A stretch of DNA of 64,000 nt from Nemertoderma westbladi (lineage: Eukaryota; Xenacoelomorpha; Nemertodermatida; Nemertodermatidae): the NCBI GenBank assembly GCA_032718475.1, contig JAUCBJ010002444.1, forward strand, positions 1 through 64,000, given 5' to 3'. Each line of letters starts with the position of its first letter. Position 1 is the first letter of the stretch. Of the stretch, positions 1 through 10,905 are shown one piece after another. The position numbers and the translations under genes are program-made. A model generated the notes under the pieces. That model did no database searches and was not told the DNA's origin. It was given only the letters and a program-made list of their open reading frames with translations.

Positions 1-832
1 GTATTATTCCTACCAGTGCCTGTATAGCGTGTTTTTTTTTTTTTACCTAAAATGTATGTGTGGGGTATAAAAAACAGATGATTCAAACCGTTTCACACTG
101 TACACGAACCTATTATCAGCAAAAATCTACTCAGTCTATGCACTTTGGCTCTCCTTCACGATTTTGCATACTTATTTATACCTCTAATATATTAAATAAT
201 TATAATTTATGGATCATGCTCATAATTTCTTAGTTCATATCTAAATAAGATAATAGATTATGAATTTGCATCTAATTTTGCTACATTTTAAAATTTTACT
301 GACATTGGGCAACATTGATCATGGGGTGCCTCCAGCCTCGTACTAGATTGGATCACGCAAAGCTCTGAAGAATTATGCTAATAATTTACCGTCAACCATA
401 TGGGCATGAATGTACAATTGATTGAATGAATATTGAATATGCCCTTTCCCACTACCTGCGGAGATTCTCTAAATAGGAATTGTGAAATTTATTTGCTTTC
501 AACGCTGCCTTACTCCTGACAAATAATATACCTATTTCCTAACACCAGCGAAATGAATGAGTTTGCATTGGAGAGTAAAAGTACATTCTATTCTCTTATG
601 ATTGGCTTGTCAGGCTCAAGCCTCTCAACCTCATATGTTCGCTACGGACTTATCTAATATCTTCTTTTACACTACTTTTACTCTAATATCTTTAACTTTT
701 ACTCTAAAACCTGTAACTTTTAACCTAATATCTTTAAGCCATATTGGAGTACCTGTAATCTAATTTCTAGAATAGTTGTATAACAGGTAGCACAAAAATG
801 TATAACACAAAACACTAGTCGTAAAACAGCTA
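1..832. other. AT-rich DNA, no gene seen
   Basis: No frame of useful length and no recognisable element. There is a poly-T run near position 35, and around 660-750 a loose repetition of words like 'cttttactctaa' and 'taatatcttta'. Confidence 0.6.
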
Positions 833-1125
833 AAACGCCTCTCAAACACAAATAAGAAAACACCTCTCAAACACAAATCTAAAAAACACCTCTCAAACAC
901 AAATCAAAAAACACCTCTCAAACACAAATCTAAAAAACACCTCTCAAACACCTCTCAAACACAAATAAGAAAACACCTCTCAAACACAAATAAAAAAAAC
1001 ACCTCTCAAACACAAATAAAAAAACACCTCTCAAACACAAATAAAAAAACACCTCTCAAACACAAATAAAAAAACACCTCTCAAACACAAATAAAAAAAC
1101 ACCTCTCAAACACAAATCAAACCAA
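833..1125. repeat. 25-bp minisatellite
   Basis: About a dozen head-to-tail copies of a 25-bp unit built on the word acctctcaaacacaaat followed by an A-rich stretch. Successive 'cacctc' words at 1025, 1050 and 1075 give the period directly. Copies differ mainly in the A-run (aaataag, aaatc, aaataaaaaa), and one short unit near 940-955 lacks the A-rich part. The left end is more divergent (cgcctc). No coding frame crosses it. It reads as a simple minisatellite made by slippage or unequal exchange. Confidence 0.9.
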
Positions 1126-1966
1126 GTTCAAATGCCTGGGAAAAGGTGATGTAGCAGTCTGAACTTTATATTGTTATGTATGGCGCAGCACCATAATCTT
1201 GAACAAACTCTAATCAACTTGCGATTACAGTTATTTTTATTTTTTGTGGCGAATATCCGTAAATTGGCAATGCTAGATTTTGTGAGTGTATATTACATAT
1301 TATTATTTTAATTTAATAACAAATACTGTAATATAAATTGTTGGTAGATTGTGCTTTAAATATCATTATTATGGCAATGAATTTCGAAACTGAGTCACAC
1401 AATTAATTTGTAAAAAATGTTAATTATTTATTTCTTTTAAATAAATACATAATTTATTTCACTCGTTATCTGAGAATGCTCTAGGTTAGCGGAGTCACAG
1501 TTTAGTCCCCGGTTGTGCCAAAACCTTTCGTTCAAAATCTAAAACAGATGCATTATTCAACTCCCAAAGTTCATGACTCAGGGGGACACAATCTATAAGT
1601 GATCCGCCAACAGCAATTAAGGCAGGGTCAGTTCTTCAGAGGTGAGTAAATCCTTGTAGATCCAGTTGGATTAGTTAGTTGCTTTGATGGCTGTCCAAGG
1701 TCATACGTCATAGTATGGGTAGATTGAATGTGTGTAAGTTCGTGTTGTTATTGCATTACAATGTTTTTAAATAGCTAATTTCAGTTTTGATAGTTTTTTT
1801 ATTCTCGTTGTGTTGTGATGAAGAACTTTAAAGTCCAACTTTTAGTTCTATAACCATTGCAACTATCTATGGCCAATTAAACCTTAAAGGATATATTTAT
1901 ATGTGGGATAACAAAATGATTAGGTATACCAGGCGTCAATAAACATTCAGTGAAGTCATTCTCTAA
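1126..1966. other. AT-rich DNA, no gene seen
   Basis: No supported coding region. All six frames are broken by stops and no splice-bounded exon was recognised. Confidence 0.5.
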
Positions 1967-1968
1967 GG

Positions 1969-2220
1969 ATTAAAGATGTTGAAGTAGAAGTTCAAATAGT
2001 TCCGCTGGTAAAGTGCAAATAGAACCATATTGAAAGATATGGAGCTGTTGAAAAATTAACGTTGGGGCCGGGATTATCCTATTACCCTGGTCCCAGCATT
2101 AATTTTTCAGCAGCTAAATATCTTTCAATATGGTTCTATTTAAACTTTACCAGCGGGTGTCGGCCTTTAACATCTTTAATATTTAATCTCACCGCTTTTT
2201 TAACATATTTACCATTCTTT
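1969..2220. mobile_element. Hairpin MITE-like element with 12-bp flanking direct repeats
   Basis: The core is an imperfect palindrome: 2002-2076 pairs with 2083-2156, for example ccgctggtaaag at 2002 against ctttaccagcgg ending at 2156. A looser outer match joins attaaagatgtt near 1969 with aacatctttaat near 2180. The whole is flanked by the direct repeat cattctctaagg at 1957-1968 and 2221-2232, which looks like a target-site duplication. There is no transposase, so it would be non-autonomous. The superfamily is unknown; a 12-bp duplication is unusual for DNA transposons, and the direct repeat could also be coincidental or part of the element. Confidence 0.5.
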
Positions 2221-2232
2221 CATTCTCTAAGG

Positions 2233-3394
2233 CTTATGCAATTTAGGATTATGGTACAGTAACAATTCAATCAGTGTACCAACAAACTTTGGGAGAGAGG
2301 TTCTCGTGTTTACAAGTAGAGGTATGGGTGTCGTCGAGTTGTCACCACCAGCAAATGGGATGGGATAATGATGAATATATTTGTTTTCAGCATTTGAAGT
2401 AATTACAATTGTAAATTTATCTCTTTGCTATTATGTTTAGGTCACTTTGAATGGTAGAGCTAATGCATGCCTAATCCACTTTACCATTGCTCTATTTATA
2501 ATAGGATATAATTATGTGTCTGGGATTTGGTTCATCTTCCTTCCAGTGGCCAGTAAACTACACATTGTCTATCCGTTAGGGAGAATAATTGCTTTCCTGA
2601 ATCCATACCACACGACCAAGCAGGACAACTATGACAATGCATTACTTTTTCCGCCAATTGAAGTTGTTGGTTTGCGGGCAACCTAGGGAATTTCTCCATT
2701 GTCAGGGGTTGGAATGTATTTGAGGAACTCTCAGCAGCAAGCCTAGCTACCAACCAGGCGTGCTGCTGCAGCAGTGAACCGCCTCTCCTCTCTTATAATG
2801 CTCTATTTAGGCTTAGTTCATTCTCGTGGTAAACTAATGCTTTCTGGCGTCATTTTATTTACTGTTCAAGTTGTAAAGACATAAATCCTTTATCAATTAT
2901 TCTCTATAATAATTATATTTCTCACATTTTACTGTATTGCATTGTTCGACTTATTATCAAATTTAGTATAAGTTTATTCCGAATTATGGTTGCTTATTTT
3001 AACAATATTACACAGTTGTTAGGGGTTGTAATACTTTAATGGGTTCGAGCCCCAACCAACCCAGGAAATGGATCCGCTTATAACATCAGTATTTTTTTAC
3101 CTTATATTGCAGACGGCCACTTATTTTATAATTAGAGTAGTTAGCATTGCTACGAATCCTGAGGAGCCTGCCACTCCAGTTAACTAAGGCTATTGCTAAG
3201 AGGGATGGGCTTCCGTTTATTAATCCTGTAGTTTGATTGAATCTGAAACCTAAGTCATTTAACAATTATCTGAACTATCAATGAAAGGCAGAGAGAATTA
3301 AGGGTTGAGATAATTAATTATTCGAGATAATTGACGCAGAATTTAACAAGTTTATTTTCCAAGAATGTCTTCCCGATACGAGTAGGACAATTAC
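2233..3394. other. Unassigned region with short orphan frames
   Basis: Short overlapping frames (about 80 codons plus strand at 2447-2686, about 73 codons minus strand at 2532-2753) match nothing I recognise and lack clear splice context. A tRNA B-box-like word, gggttcgagcccc, sits near 3041 and may mark a worn SINE, but no A-box partner is convincing. Confidence 0.4.
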
Positions 3395-3433
3395 CCTCCC
3401 CCCCCCCCCCCCCCGGACTACTGTATATTATCA

Positions 3434-3935
3434 CCCATGTGAAGAATACCAGGATTTCACTTTTCGGTCGACTTTTTATTGGAATTTTATATATGAAGAT
3501 TTTTTATTTTTTTAAATTTATCTTTATTAAGTCTTTTATAGCGCTTATTTCTGTGCATAATCTTGTACTTTGGCAGCCTCATGGAGTAAATAAGCATGGT
3601 GGACAGCCCATGACTTTCTTGAGACGCATCTTAAAGGACACTGGCCTTAAAGATGCGGATGATCTAGCAAATGTCATGGGTGATAGGGAGTTGTGGCGGT
3701 GCAATTTTGTTGACAAGCCGGCACAGCATTCTTAAAAATGCAGCTGCAATGCAGCATGCCGATCCTAGTAGTAGTATTTCTGTCTTATAACCTGTACAAA
3801 TACTAATTCGTTTATTGTTTTGGTTAGATTCAGCCCTTCTGTAACCTGTGTTTTTGGTGAAAACCTGGTATTCTTCACATGGGGTAACTGCAAAGTGAAA
3901 TATAACGGCAGAAAGTCTGGTATTCTTCACATGGG
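3434..3935. repeat. 19-bp motif in three copies, two orientations
   Basis: The 19-bp word ctggtattcttcacatggg occurs at 3865-3883 and 3917-3935 on the plus strand and as its reverse complement at 3434-3452. The inverted pair brackets the LINE-A fragment at 3555-3774. Before that insertion the motifs would have sat about 190 bp apart as inverted repeats, like a small foldback or MITE. A homopolymer of about 18 C lies just upstream at 3397-3414. Confidence 0.6.
3555..3774 (+). pseudogene. LINE-A (RTE-like) 3' fragment, 5'-truncated, with 9-bp TSD
   Basis: Encodes only the C-terminal tail of the RTE-like polyprotein: the segments NLVLWQPHGVNKHGGQP, TFLRRILKDTGL, DLANVMGDRELWR and NFVDKPAQHS, then the stop, a short 3' UTR (cagctgcaatgcagcatgcc) and a TAG-repeat tail. 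It is flanked by tatttctgt at 3546-3554 and 3775-3783, the expected target-site duplication of a 5'-truncated target-primed insertion. The reverse transcriptase core is absent, so it is not functional. Other LINE-A copies in this window define the family. Confidence 0.85.
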
Positions 3936-5482
3936 CGCATGGGCCGACTATATTGCATGTTGCATATCCAGGACATTTAGCCCTGTTATTTTTTTATATG
4001 GAATTTGTAATATTCAATGTTGTTTCTTCTAGAATAACAATAGTTCTACCTTTTGACAGTTGTATGGTAGTAACTGAGGTTTTTTAAATACATAATTAAT
4101 TATACAATGTATACAGTATAAATACAACGTACATAATATATAGGAAAACCACAAATACAAGATGGTGAAAAAGAGGTAGGATACAAATAAAAAATGTAAG
4201 AAGAAATATAACATATTCTACACTAAAAATATTGTTCAAATCATTTGCCGTTTTTGATAGCATTACACCGTCAAAAGATAAAGTCTATTTGTAGAGATTA
4301 TGACGCCCGACGAATCAAAGTAAATTGCAAATAAAGAAATTCTGGGCAGATTCTTTGCAGAATGCAACAACACCAATACGACTAATCATCATGGAAAGTG
4401 TTCCTTCACTCAATGGGATTATAATTGGGTAGGAAGTTTTACTGAAGAGCAGGAAATAATACTTAAAGGGAGGTAGTCACTAGTCACATGAGTCCTACAA
4501 ATGTATTCAAAGGGCTTAGATTCAGAACAATTGAGAACTGGTCAAAAAGGCAAATATTCGTAGCACAGGAACCTATACGAAATAATTATGATTCTTCAAT
4601 CAGGTTTTAGAGCATGAAACCGACATTTAGCACTCCAATTAATTCAGTAATTATTAATTAAACTTAATTAAATAAGTGATAAATGAATATCATAAACAAA
4701 GAATTGTATTTTTATTTTTTTAGCTATATCATCTGCATTATTGTTTGTTTTTGGGGGAGTCCTATAAAAGTAGGATTGACTATTTTAATTCCTTAAGTAA
4801 TAAATTAATATTTTTTTAAATATTTTTTGAACTAGAGTGAAATAACGCAGTAGTTACTATGGTGTTGAAATATGTTACCCAACCCAAAGTTAAGGGGGTC
4901 CATTGAACCCCCATGGCAGCGCATAGGCATATAGACATAAATTGATATAAGACCTACTGAAGTGAGAAACTTCAGCCACAATAATGGTATATAATCAATA
5001 AAATGAAGAGAGGCGATAATCCACATATGAATATATTGTGTACTGCAGCTGGGTTAATCCGAAGCTGTTTATTACCATATAATTTGAACGACGCCATTAT
5101 TAAATCAATACCGTAATATCAGGCGCTCTATGCTTATGTTCAGTAATAAATAATATGAACATACCCTTTTTAAATCCTTGTTGAGCAGCAATTGGAATAA
5201 AAGTAAGGATTAAAACCACGCCCTTTTGAGGATTATTTCACTGTGTATGCGACAGTCGAACATTGAACAGATCAGTACTGATCTTACAGAAGGTGTGAGT
5301 GAGGTGAGTTCTAATGATCCATATCTAGAACGACGTAATGTTAGATGATACACACGATAACAAGATGATACAGCCTTTTCATTCAATTTGATTAATTTTC
5401 AAAATTTGGTTCTACCACCAAAGTTTGTTATCTGTAGAAAAAGACAAGTTTGAAATTTCTAACAAATTTTATACGTTTCGAT
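3936..5482. other. AT-rich DNA, no gene seen
   Basis: No supported gene. Frames are short and of low-complexity composition, such as the aromatic-rich minus-strand frame at 4029-4214. No element family was recognised. Confidence 0.5.
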
Positions 5483-6617
5483 TTAAGGGGGGGGTAGCGC
5501 ATTTTCTGACCAAAAAGTCGAATTTTTGAAACATATCCTATCTGATGCAGAATTTCATGCTGAATCCAAATATGGAAACCGTTCTCCTATATCTTGCTTA
5601 CTTTTCGAGATATCTGGGATAGAAGAGACTGGCTCCGATATATCGCAATATCGGTAAGGCGATAAAGTTTGGGGTTTGCATTCAATTTCTGCAAATTTCT
5701 GTGCTCAGTGGTGCTAATTGGATGTCTCCACGAGAAAGAGCACAAAATTTTAATTGAGAAGGTATTTTTTTATTATTATTGGACCTACTGATCAGTTTAT
5801 AAGACAACTTCATGTCTACGGAATGAAGACAGGACTCGAATAAGCGACTCTGCGGTCTTTGCGGGATTACACGGAATAGACTTATCGGTCATCGGAGATC
5901 TTCAAAATGTATAATCTCCAGTTCTAGTGGTCGTACGGAGTTCGTTTAGGGCTCATTCGAAAGCTCTTTTCTCAGAGACCAAAGTTACCATTTGGTTTGG
6001 CAAACTCTTGAAAGCTGCCTGAGCAATCATAACTTGAACAAAATTTGCAAGGCATATTTTACCAAAATTCATGTTATGTTGCTTTAGAACCATTTTGTCT
6101 TAAATCAAATGGTAACTTTGTTCTCTAAGAAAAGAGCTTTCAAATGAGCCTAAAACGAACTTCGTACGACCACTAGAACTGGAGATTATACATTTTGAAG
6201 ATCTCCGATGACCGATAAGTCTATTCTGTGTAATCCCGCAAAGACTGCAGAGTCGCTTATTCGAGTCCCGTCTTCATTCCGGAGACTTGAAGTTGTCTTA
6301 TAAACTGATCAGTAGGTCCAATAATCATAAAAAAATACTTCCTCAATTCAAATTTTGTGCTCTTTCTCGTGGAGACATCCAATTGGCACCAATGGGCACA
6401 GAAATTTGCAGATATTGAATGCAAACCCCAAACTTCATTGCCTTACCGATATCGCGATATATCGGAGCCAGTATCTTCTATGCCAGATATCTCGAAAACT
6501 AAGCAAGATATGGGAAAACGGTTTCCATATTTGGATTCAGCATGAAATTCTGCATCAGATAGGATATGTTTCAAAAATTCGTCTTTTTGGTCAGAAAATG
6601 CGCTACCCCCCCCTTAA
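5483..6617. mobile_element. 1.1-kb foldback element with TTAA ends
   Basis: Two arms of about 511 bp (5487-5997 and 6103-6613) are near-perfect reverse complements separated by about 105 bp. Both outer ends read TTAA followed inward by eight G and tagcgcattttctgacc. TTAA at 5483-5486 and 6614-6617 fits the duplicated target of piggyBac or Kolobok-type transposases; the G-rich terminus is more like Kolobok than canonical piggyBac, but this is inference. Arms differ by scattered substitutions (gtctctgag against ttctctaag). Frames inside the right arm (6355-6651) are by-products of the palindrome and resemble no transposase, so the element is non-autonomous. Confidence 0.85.
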
Positions 6618-6843
6618 TTGTGAACCCCAAAAAAGATACTTCATGCAATAGAATTTTCAAAAAACGTTTCAAAATTGTGCAATATTATTATATCTCGAAA
6701 AATACCTGAAACTTTTTAAAACCGTTTTCACTATTATTACGAAGGCAAAATTTATTTAGAAAAATAAAATTTCAGATTCCCAATTCCGTTGGTTTCAGAG
6801 ATATAACAGAAAGACCATGGTGGGGGGGGGGTGCAGCTGGTCA

Positions 6844-7200
6844 CAGGGGCTTAGCCACGCACGTTTCCGAAAGAGGGGGGGGGGGATAAAATAATTTCAG
6901 TTGAATACCCCCCCCCCCCCCCCCAAAAAAAAAAAAATGTAATCATCAATTATTTAATTTTTTTATTCTAACCAAATTAATAGGGGCCAATACGGCGTTT
7001 AGGGAATTTGGAAATACCCCTTACATAAATTAGGTTCTGATACAATTCACAGGGTTTACTACCCGATCAGATTTTATTAAGATTATTTGAGTTTTAAATT
7101 GAATATCAAAAGTGTAAAAAGTGCGGAGACATATGACATGATGTCCTCCACTACCTGAAAAGTGGGAGGGATGTTTCCCCCCCATGTGGCTGCACCACTG
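6844..7200. mobile_element. hAT-like MITE with near-matching 8-bp TSD
   Basis: The left end caggggcttagccacg and the right end, read inward, cagtggtgcagccacatg, agree with the CAG(N)GG...AGCCA termini common in non-autonomous hAT elements. The flanking octamers gctggtca (6836-6843) and gctgatcc (7201-7208) agree at 6 of 8 positions, the usual hAT target length. The interior is AT-rich with homopolymers of G (near 6875) and C (near 6908) and no transposase frame. Confidence 0.6.
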
Positions 7201-8748
7201 GCTGATCCATATTGAACATATAGGGTCAATCTTAGTTTGTTTATTACTGTATAAACTTCCGAAATCTGCCACAAAATGTCATGCAACAATAGTACAGTGA
7301 ACAATGCAATCCCCTGACAGTCTAGACATATCAGCTGGAAATTACAAGTAAAAAATCATTGCATTGCTTTTAACGAGCATTGCAACTATGCGAAGGAGCT
7401 ATTAAATATGAATTTTAATGAGTAAATAAAACCTTTCATCTTATTAGCACAATCAACATCAAAGAATAATTTCCTAAACCTACTAACTCTATAATGAGAA
7501 AACGTATCATTAATTACTGTTATCACTACAAAGTTAGTTATTTTTAGTAAATATAAAAATTATGTCAGACCGATCAGGGACTCGAATATACTTGACAACG
7601 GCCATTGCGTGCATCCCTTATGCCTACTTAGTATGCTCCAAAGAGGCTGAATTGTTCTCTACAGGAAAGAACAAACTACTACTGCAAGCTTGACCTTTGT
7701 CTTGGGCTCTTTTGGTTAAAATCAAATGTTAATTGGAAAGGCATTTGGTGTAGATCACAGTGGGGTTTGGTCCTTGACATTAATGATCATATTTGAGGTC
7801 TAAAGTTTCCTAATTACTTCTTTCACTTCGTACATCTAAATCTAATTTTGTGAAACTTAAATTAACTGACAGCAACCCATATCCCCCTTGCTCATGTTGC
7901 CGTATCTATGCAAACCATCACATTGCGATCGGTGTTAAGTTCATGCCGATTTGGAGGATTACGCCCCTTTCCTCTTCTCGCATTATCAATCCTGGCAGTA
8001 AGTCACGATCCTGCTATTATTTTGGCCACGCTGCTGTTAAATCAATGAAGGCGGAAAAGGTGTATGTATATCATTTATTTGTATATATAGGCCCAATCAG
8101 ATCCGTAAGGCCGATAGCCCAAGGACTTTTTACATTGCATAGGATTAGTAATCCTTGTCTGCACAATGAAGACAGTTTGTCAAAGTAATCCATGACGATT
8201 GTGCCTGCTTCCCTCAACTCCTTTCGGGACAAACAATTAAATTAGAGAGAGAGAGAGAGAGAGAGATCGGTTGGTTTTCCTATAGTCAATTATATATTGG
8301 ATAAATTATTTACCCCACAGGAATAGCATAAAAGCTGGCGCCATGGTTATTGCCTCAGTGAATGTCTTAAGGATGCTGTTTAGAGTTCCGATTAATTGTA
8401 GGGTGGATTTTTGTTTAATATAAATGATTCAATTTTGAATAAGTGCTTAATAGTGTTATTACATTTTCATTTTAAAGTTGGTCAGTTGGTTTGTGGGATA
8501 ATGCACCCAGTAGTTTTTCCCATGGCATGTTTTCATTTGGAACTAAATGAAACATCACTTTACATTTTGTAATAAAGACAAGACAATTTTAACCAAAGAT
8601 CTTAGATTTTTCATTACTGGATGGGTAGGGTCAGGACATGCCCAGGCATGGTAACTGAGTCGACAGGTTGATTGTAAGAATATCCTGTGGTTGGATATCG
8701 CGTAGAATAGGAGGTTCAAGCTTGTAACTTGAATATAGCTGGTTCCGT
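7201..8748. other. Unassigned region with a GA microsatellite
   Basis: Contains a (GA)n tract at 8244-8266. A 112-codon plus-strand frame at 7850-8188 has no recognisable domain and no splice or promoter support, so I treat it as chance. No other structure was identified. Confidence 0.45.
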
Positions 8749-8868
8749 TTCCAGCAAGTGCACAATCTTGTGCTTTGGCAGCCACCGTGACTTTCTGAAG
8801 ATGCCCCTTAACAGACACTTGCCTTGAAGATTGGATGATCTCGCAAATGTCATGGGTGATAAGGGTTG
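8749..8868 (+). pseudogene. LINE-A 3' fragment, degraded
   Basis: The DNA matches the LINE-A C-terminal coding region from gcacaatcttgtgctttgg to atgtcatgggtgat, but with a deletion removing the HGVNKHGGQ segment and several substitutions that break the frame. The last part of the protein and the TAG tail are missing. It lies about 190 bp from an oppositely oriented LINE-A copy and is older or more damaged than most copies here. Confidence 0.75.
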
Positions 8869-9059
8869 CAGTTAAGATCAAGATAATAATTTTAATAATC
8901 AATCATCATTGCTAATGAGGACCTAGATTGGTTTATATGCATTGAAGACATGTTCGAAATACTATCAAAAATTATGGTCTAGATCGAATGTTATTCTACT
9001 ACAACTACTATCAGTATGATATATTGCAGCAGCATTATATATATCATATATATATATTA

Positions 9060-9900
9060 AGAATGATGTGCCAGTTTGTTGACAAAATTACACCGCCACA
9101 ACTCCCTATCAGACATGACATTTACTAGATCAGCTGCATCTTCAAAGCCAGTGTCTTTTAAGAGAGATCTCAAGAAAGTCATGGACTGCCGTCCATGCTT
9201 ATTCACTCCATGAGGCCGCCAAAGCACAAGCTAATGCACTGGCTGGTCCTCTCAGCGAAAGCAATGTCCTTCAAAGCGGAGGTGGCTTTGTTCTAGTGTC
9301 AAACTTGGGGGAACCAATGAGACACCACCAATGTTATATAGTGGCTGGTTGGAGATGTGTGCATTGTACTTCACACAGTGAACCCGGCGTAGCAATCTTG
9401 TGAATGTGCCATATTGAGATTTGGTGTCCTTAGCAGTTAGAGCCCAGCATGGACTCCCATAGAGGAGTCCAGGAACTACTGCTGCTCTAAATAATCGGAC
9501 CTTAAGTTTCCAATGAATTCTATGTGACTTCCAAATCCTGGAAAGCCCATTCAAACATACTCATGCTCAAGCAAACAATGCTTTAAGCTTATGCTCATCC
9601 GGTCCGAGACTTGCTGAGGATTTTCAAAGTTAACTGTCAACATTTTGGTCTTTTTGGAGTTAATAAAAATACCAACACTAGAAGCAGCCTGTTCTAATAA
9701 CCTGAGGAACCGTTGGGCTCCCTCTAGTAATTCTGAGAGTACTCATCAAAGTCTAGATCAGTTAAGTCGTTTGGTAGGATTCCCTCGACTTCTGGGGCCA
9801 GTAGGTGGGGTTATCATCACCCCATCATCATTATGATGATCTAAGGACATGTGTAGAACATTGTAAACCACAATTATGAACAAGAATGGCTCAAGTGTTT
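9060..9900 (-). pseudogene. LINE-A fragment (end of RT to C-terminus), minus strand
   Basis: Reading leftward from about 9900, the sequence starts near the RT motif LAPFLF, passes the tail of the RT domain, then the C-terminal region (RIWKSHRI, VRLFRAAVVPGLLYGSP, RLRFAGHC-like) and ends near 9062. The catalytic region is damaged, and an internal deletion near 9550 joins the SSKD-like segment directly to the RIWKSH segment. That junction (cccattcaaacatactcatg) also occurs at about 39770, suggesting both copies come from one subfamily. The 3' end adjoins an AT repeat instead of a TAG tail. Non-functional. Confidence 0.85.
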
Positions 9901-10659
9901 CGTATGTTATAATATCGAATTAAGGAACGGATTAGGGAATTTAGGGATTAGGTGAGTTTTCCAATTAGGTCAGGAGACTGTTGATCCATTCCTTCGTTTT
10001 TGTACAGAGCAGCAGTCCAGCAGTTAGATAGATTGATAGCTTTATATACATTATGTATTAAAAACAAATTAGAAACTTTTCAGTTTATTTTCAAGGGAGT
10101 TCGTTATGTTACTTGAATTTTTGTTTAGGTAATTTTGGCACTTACATTGTTATACACTTTATGCGCATAGTTGCTTAATTTTATTATATAAGTTAATTTA
10201 CTGGATTTAGTTTTCACATAGCCTGAGAAAATAAATAACGTAAACCGAGTCTTTCTGCAGGAAGCCTGAGTTAGAAAGACGAGGCCTTCTGCAGAAAGCC
10301 TAATTCCACAGAAAGCCGCTAACATATAATATACTGTACTGGAATAATAGTACTTATAAATTGTTATAACAATAGTTATGTCATTAGTGCGTAACATTTT
10401 ACACCCTACTAATATATGCTTGTTGAATTATTGGCTATTGAATTCTATAGAAATAGAAATAGCAATGTGACCAATGATCTCTATTTTATACAATCACTGT
10501 CTTGCTTTTATGAATGTGGCTTATAAAATGGTCTACCTCTTCCGATGTGTTATCATTTCTTCATTAATATCGTTATATAAAGGAGATTATTATTATGGTA
10601 AGTTATTTAACATTTAATTAAATTCAGTTACTTGATAAGATATAATGTAGCTTTCCGGT
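9901..10659. other. No gene seen
   Basis: AT-rich. A short motif resembling ctgcagaaagcct is repeated with variation around 10240-10320 and could be a small unclassified repeat. Confidence 0.4.
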
Positions 10660-10905
10660 TTCCTGATCGGTTATTGACAGCTAGATGAAGAAAACGTGGG
10701 ATGGAGCCCCTGGCTCTATCCAAAGAAACCAAACCCTCTATCGAAACGAAAACATTCGGTGTCAATAACCAGTCTTTCATTAAGAAGCCTATTTTTCGCC
10801 TCTAGCATCTGAAACCTAAAGTTACAGGGAAATAAGTCGCCAGACTTAGTTTGTAATCCCTGACCTAGTGATCAAATAAAAGTTTACTTTTACTTTACTT
10901 TGCTA
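10660..10905 (-). repeat. SINE-like dispersed repeat (tentative)
   Basis: Read on the minus strand it begins with aaagtaaaagtaaac, then a tRNA T-arm-like stretch ending in cagggattacaaac. The same pairing of an AAAGTAAA-rich stretch with cagggatt recurs at 30636-30700 and 62262-62312 on the plus strand. This suggests a dispersed, probably Pol III-derived, repeat with a recurrent AAAGT-rich border. Boundaries are uncertain and no target duplication is visible. Confidence 0.3.

Noticed and set aside
6355-6651. 98-codon frame as a gene
   Set aside because: It lies inside an arm of the foldback, and its mirror image exists on the other arm; no domain.
7850-8188. 112-codon frame as a small gene
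   Set aside because: No recognisable motif, splice site, promoter or conservation evidence; this length is expected by chance in 64 kb.
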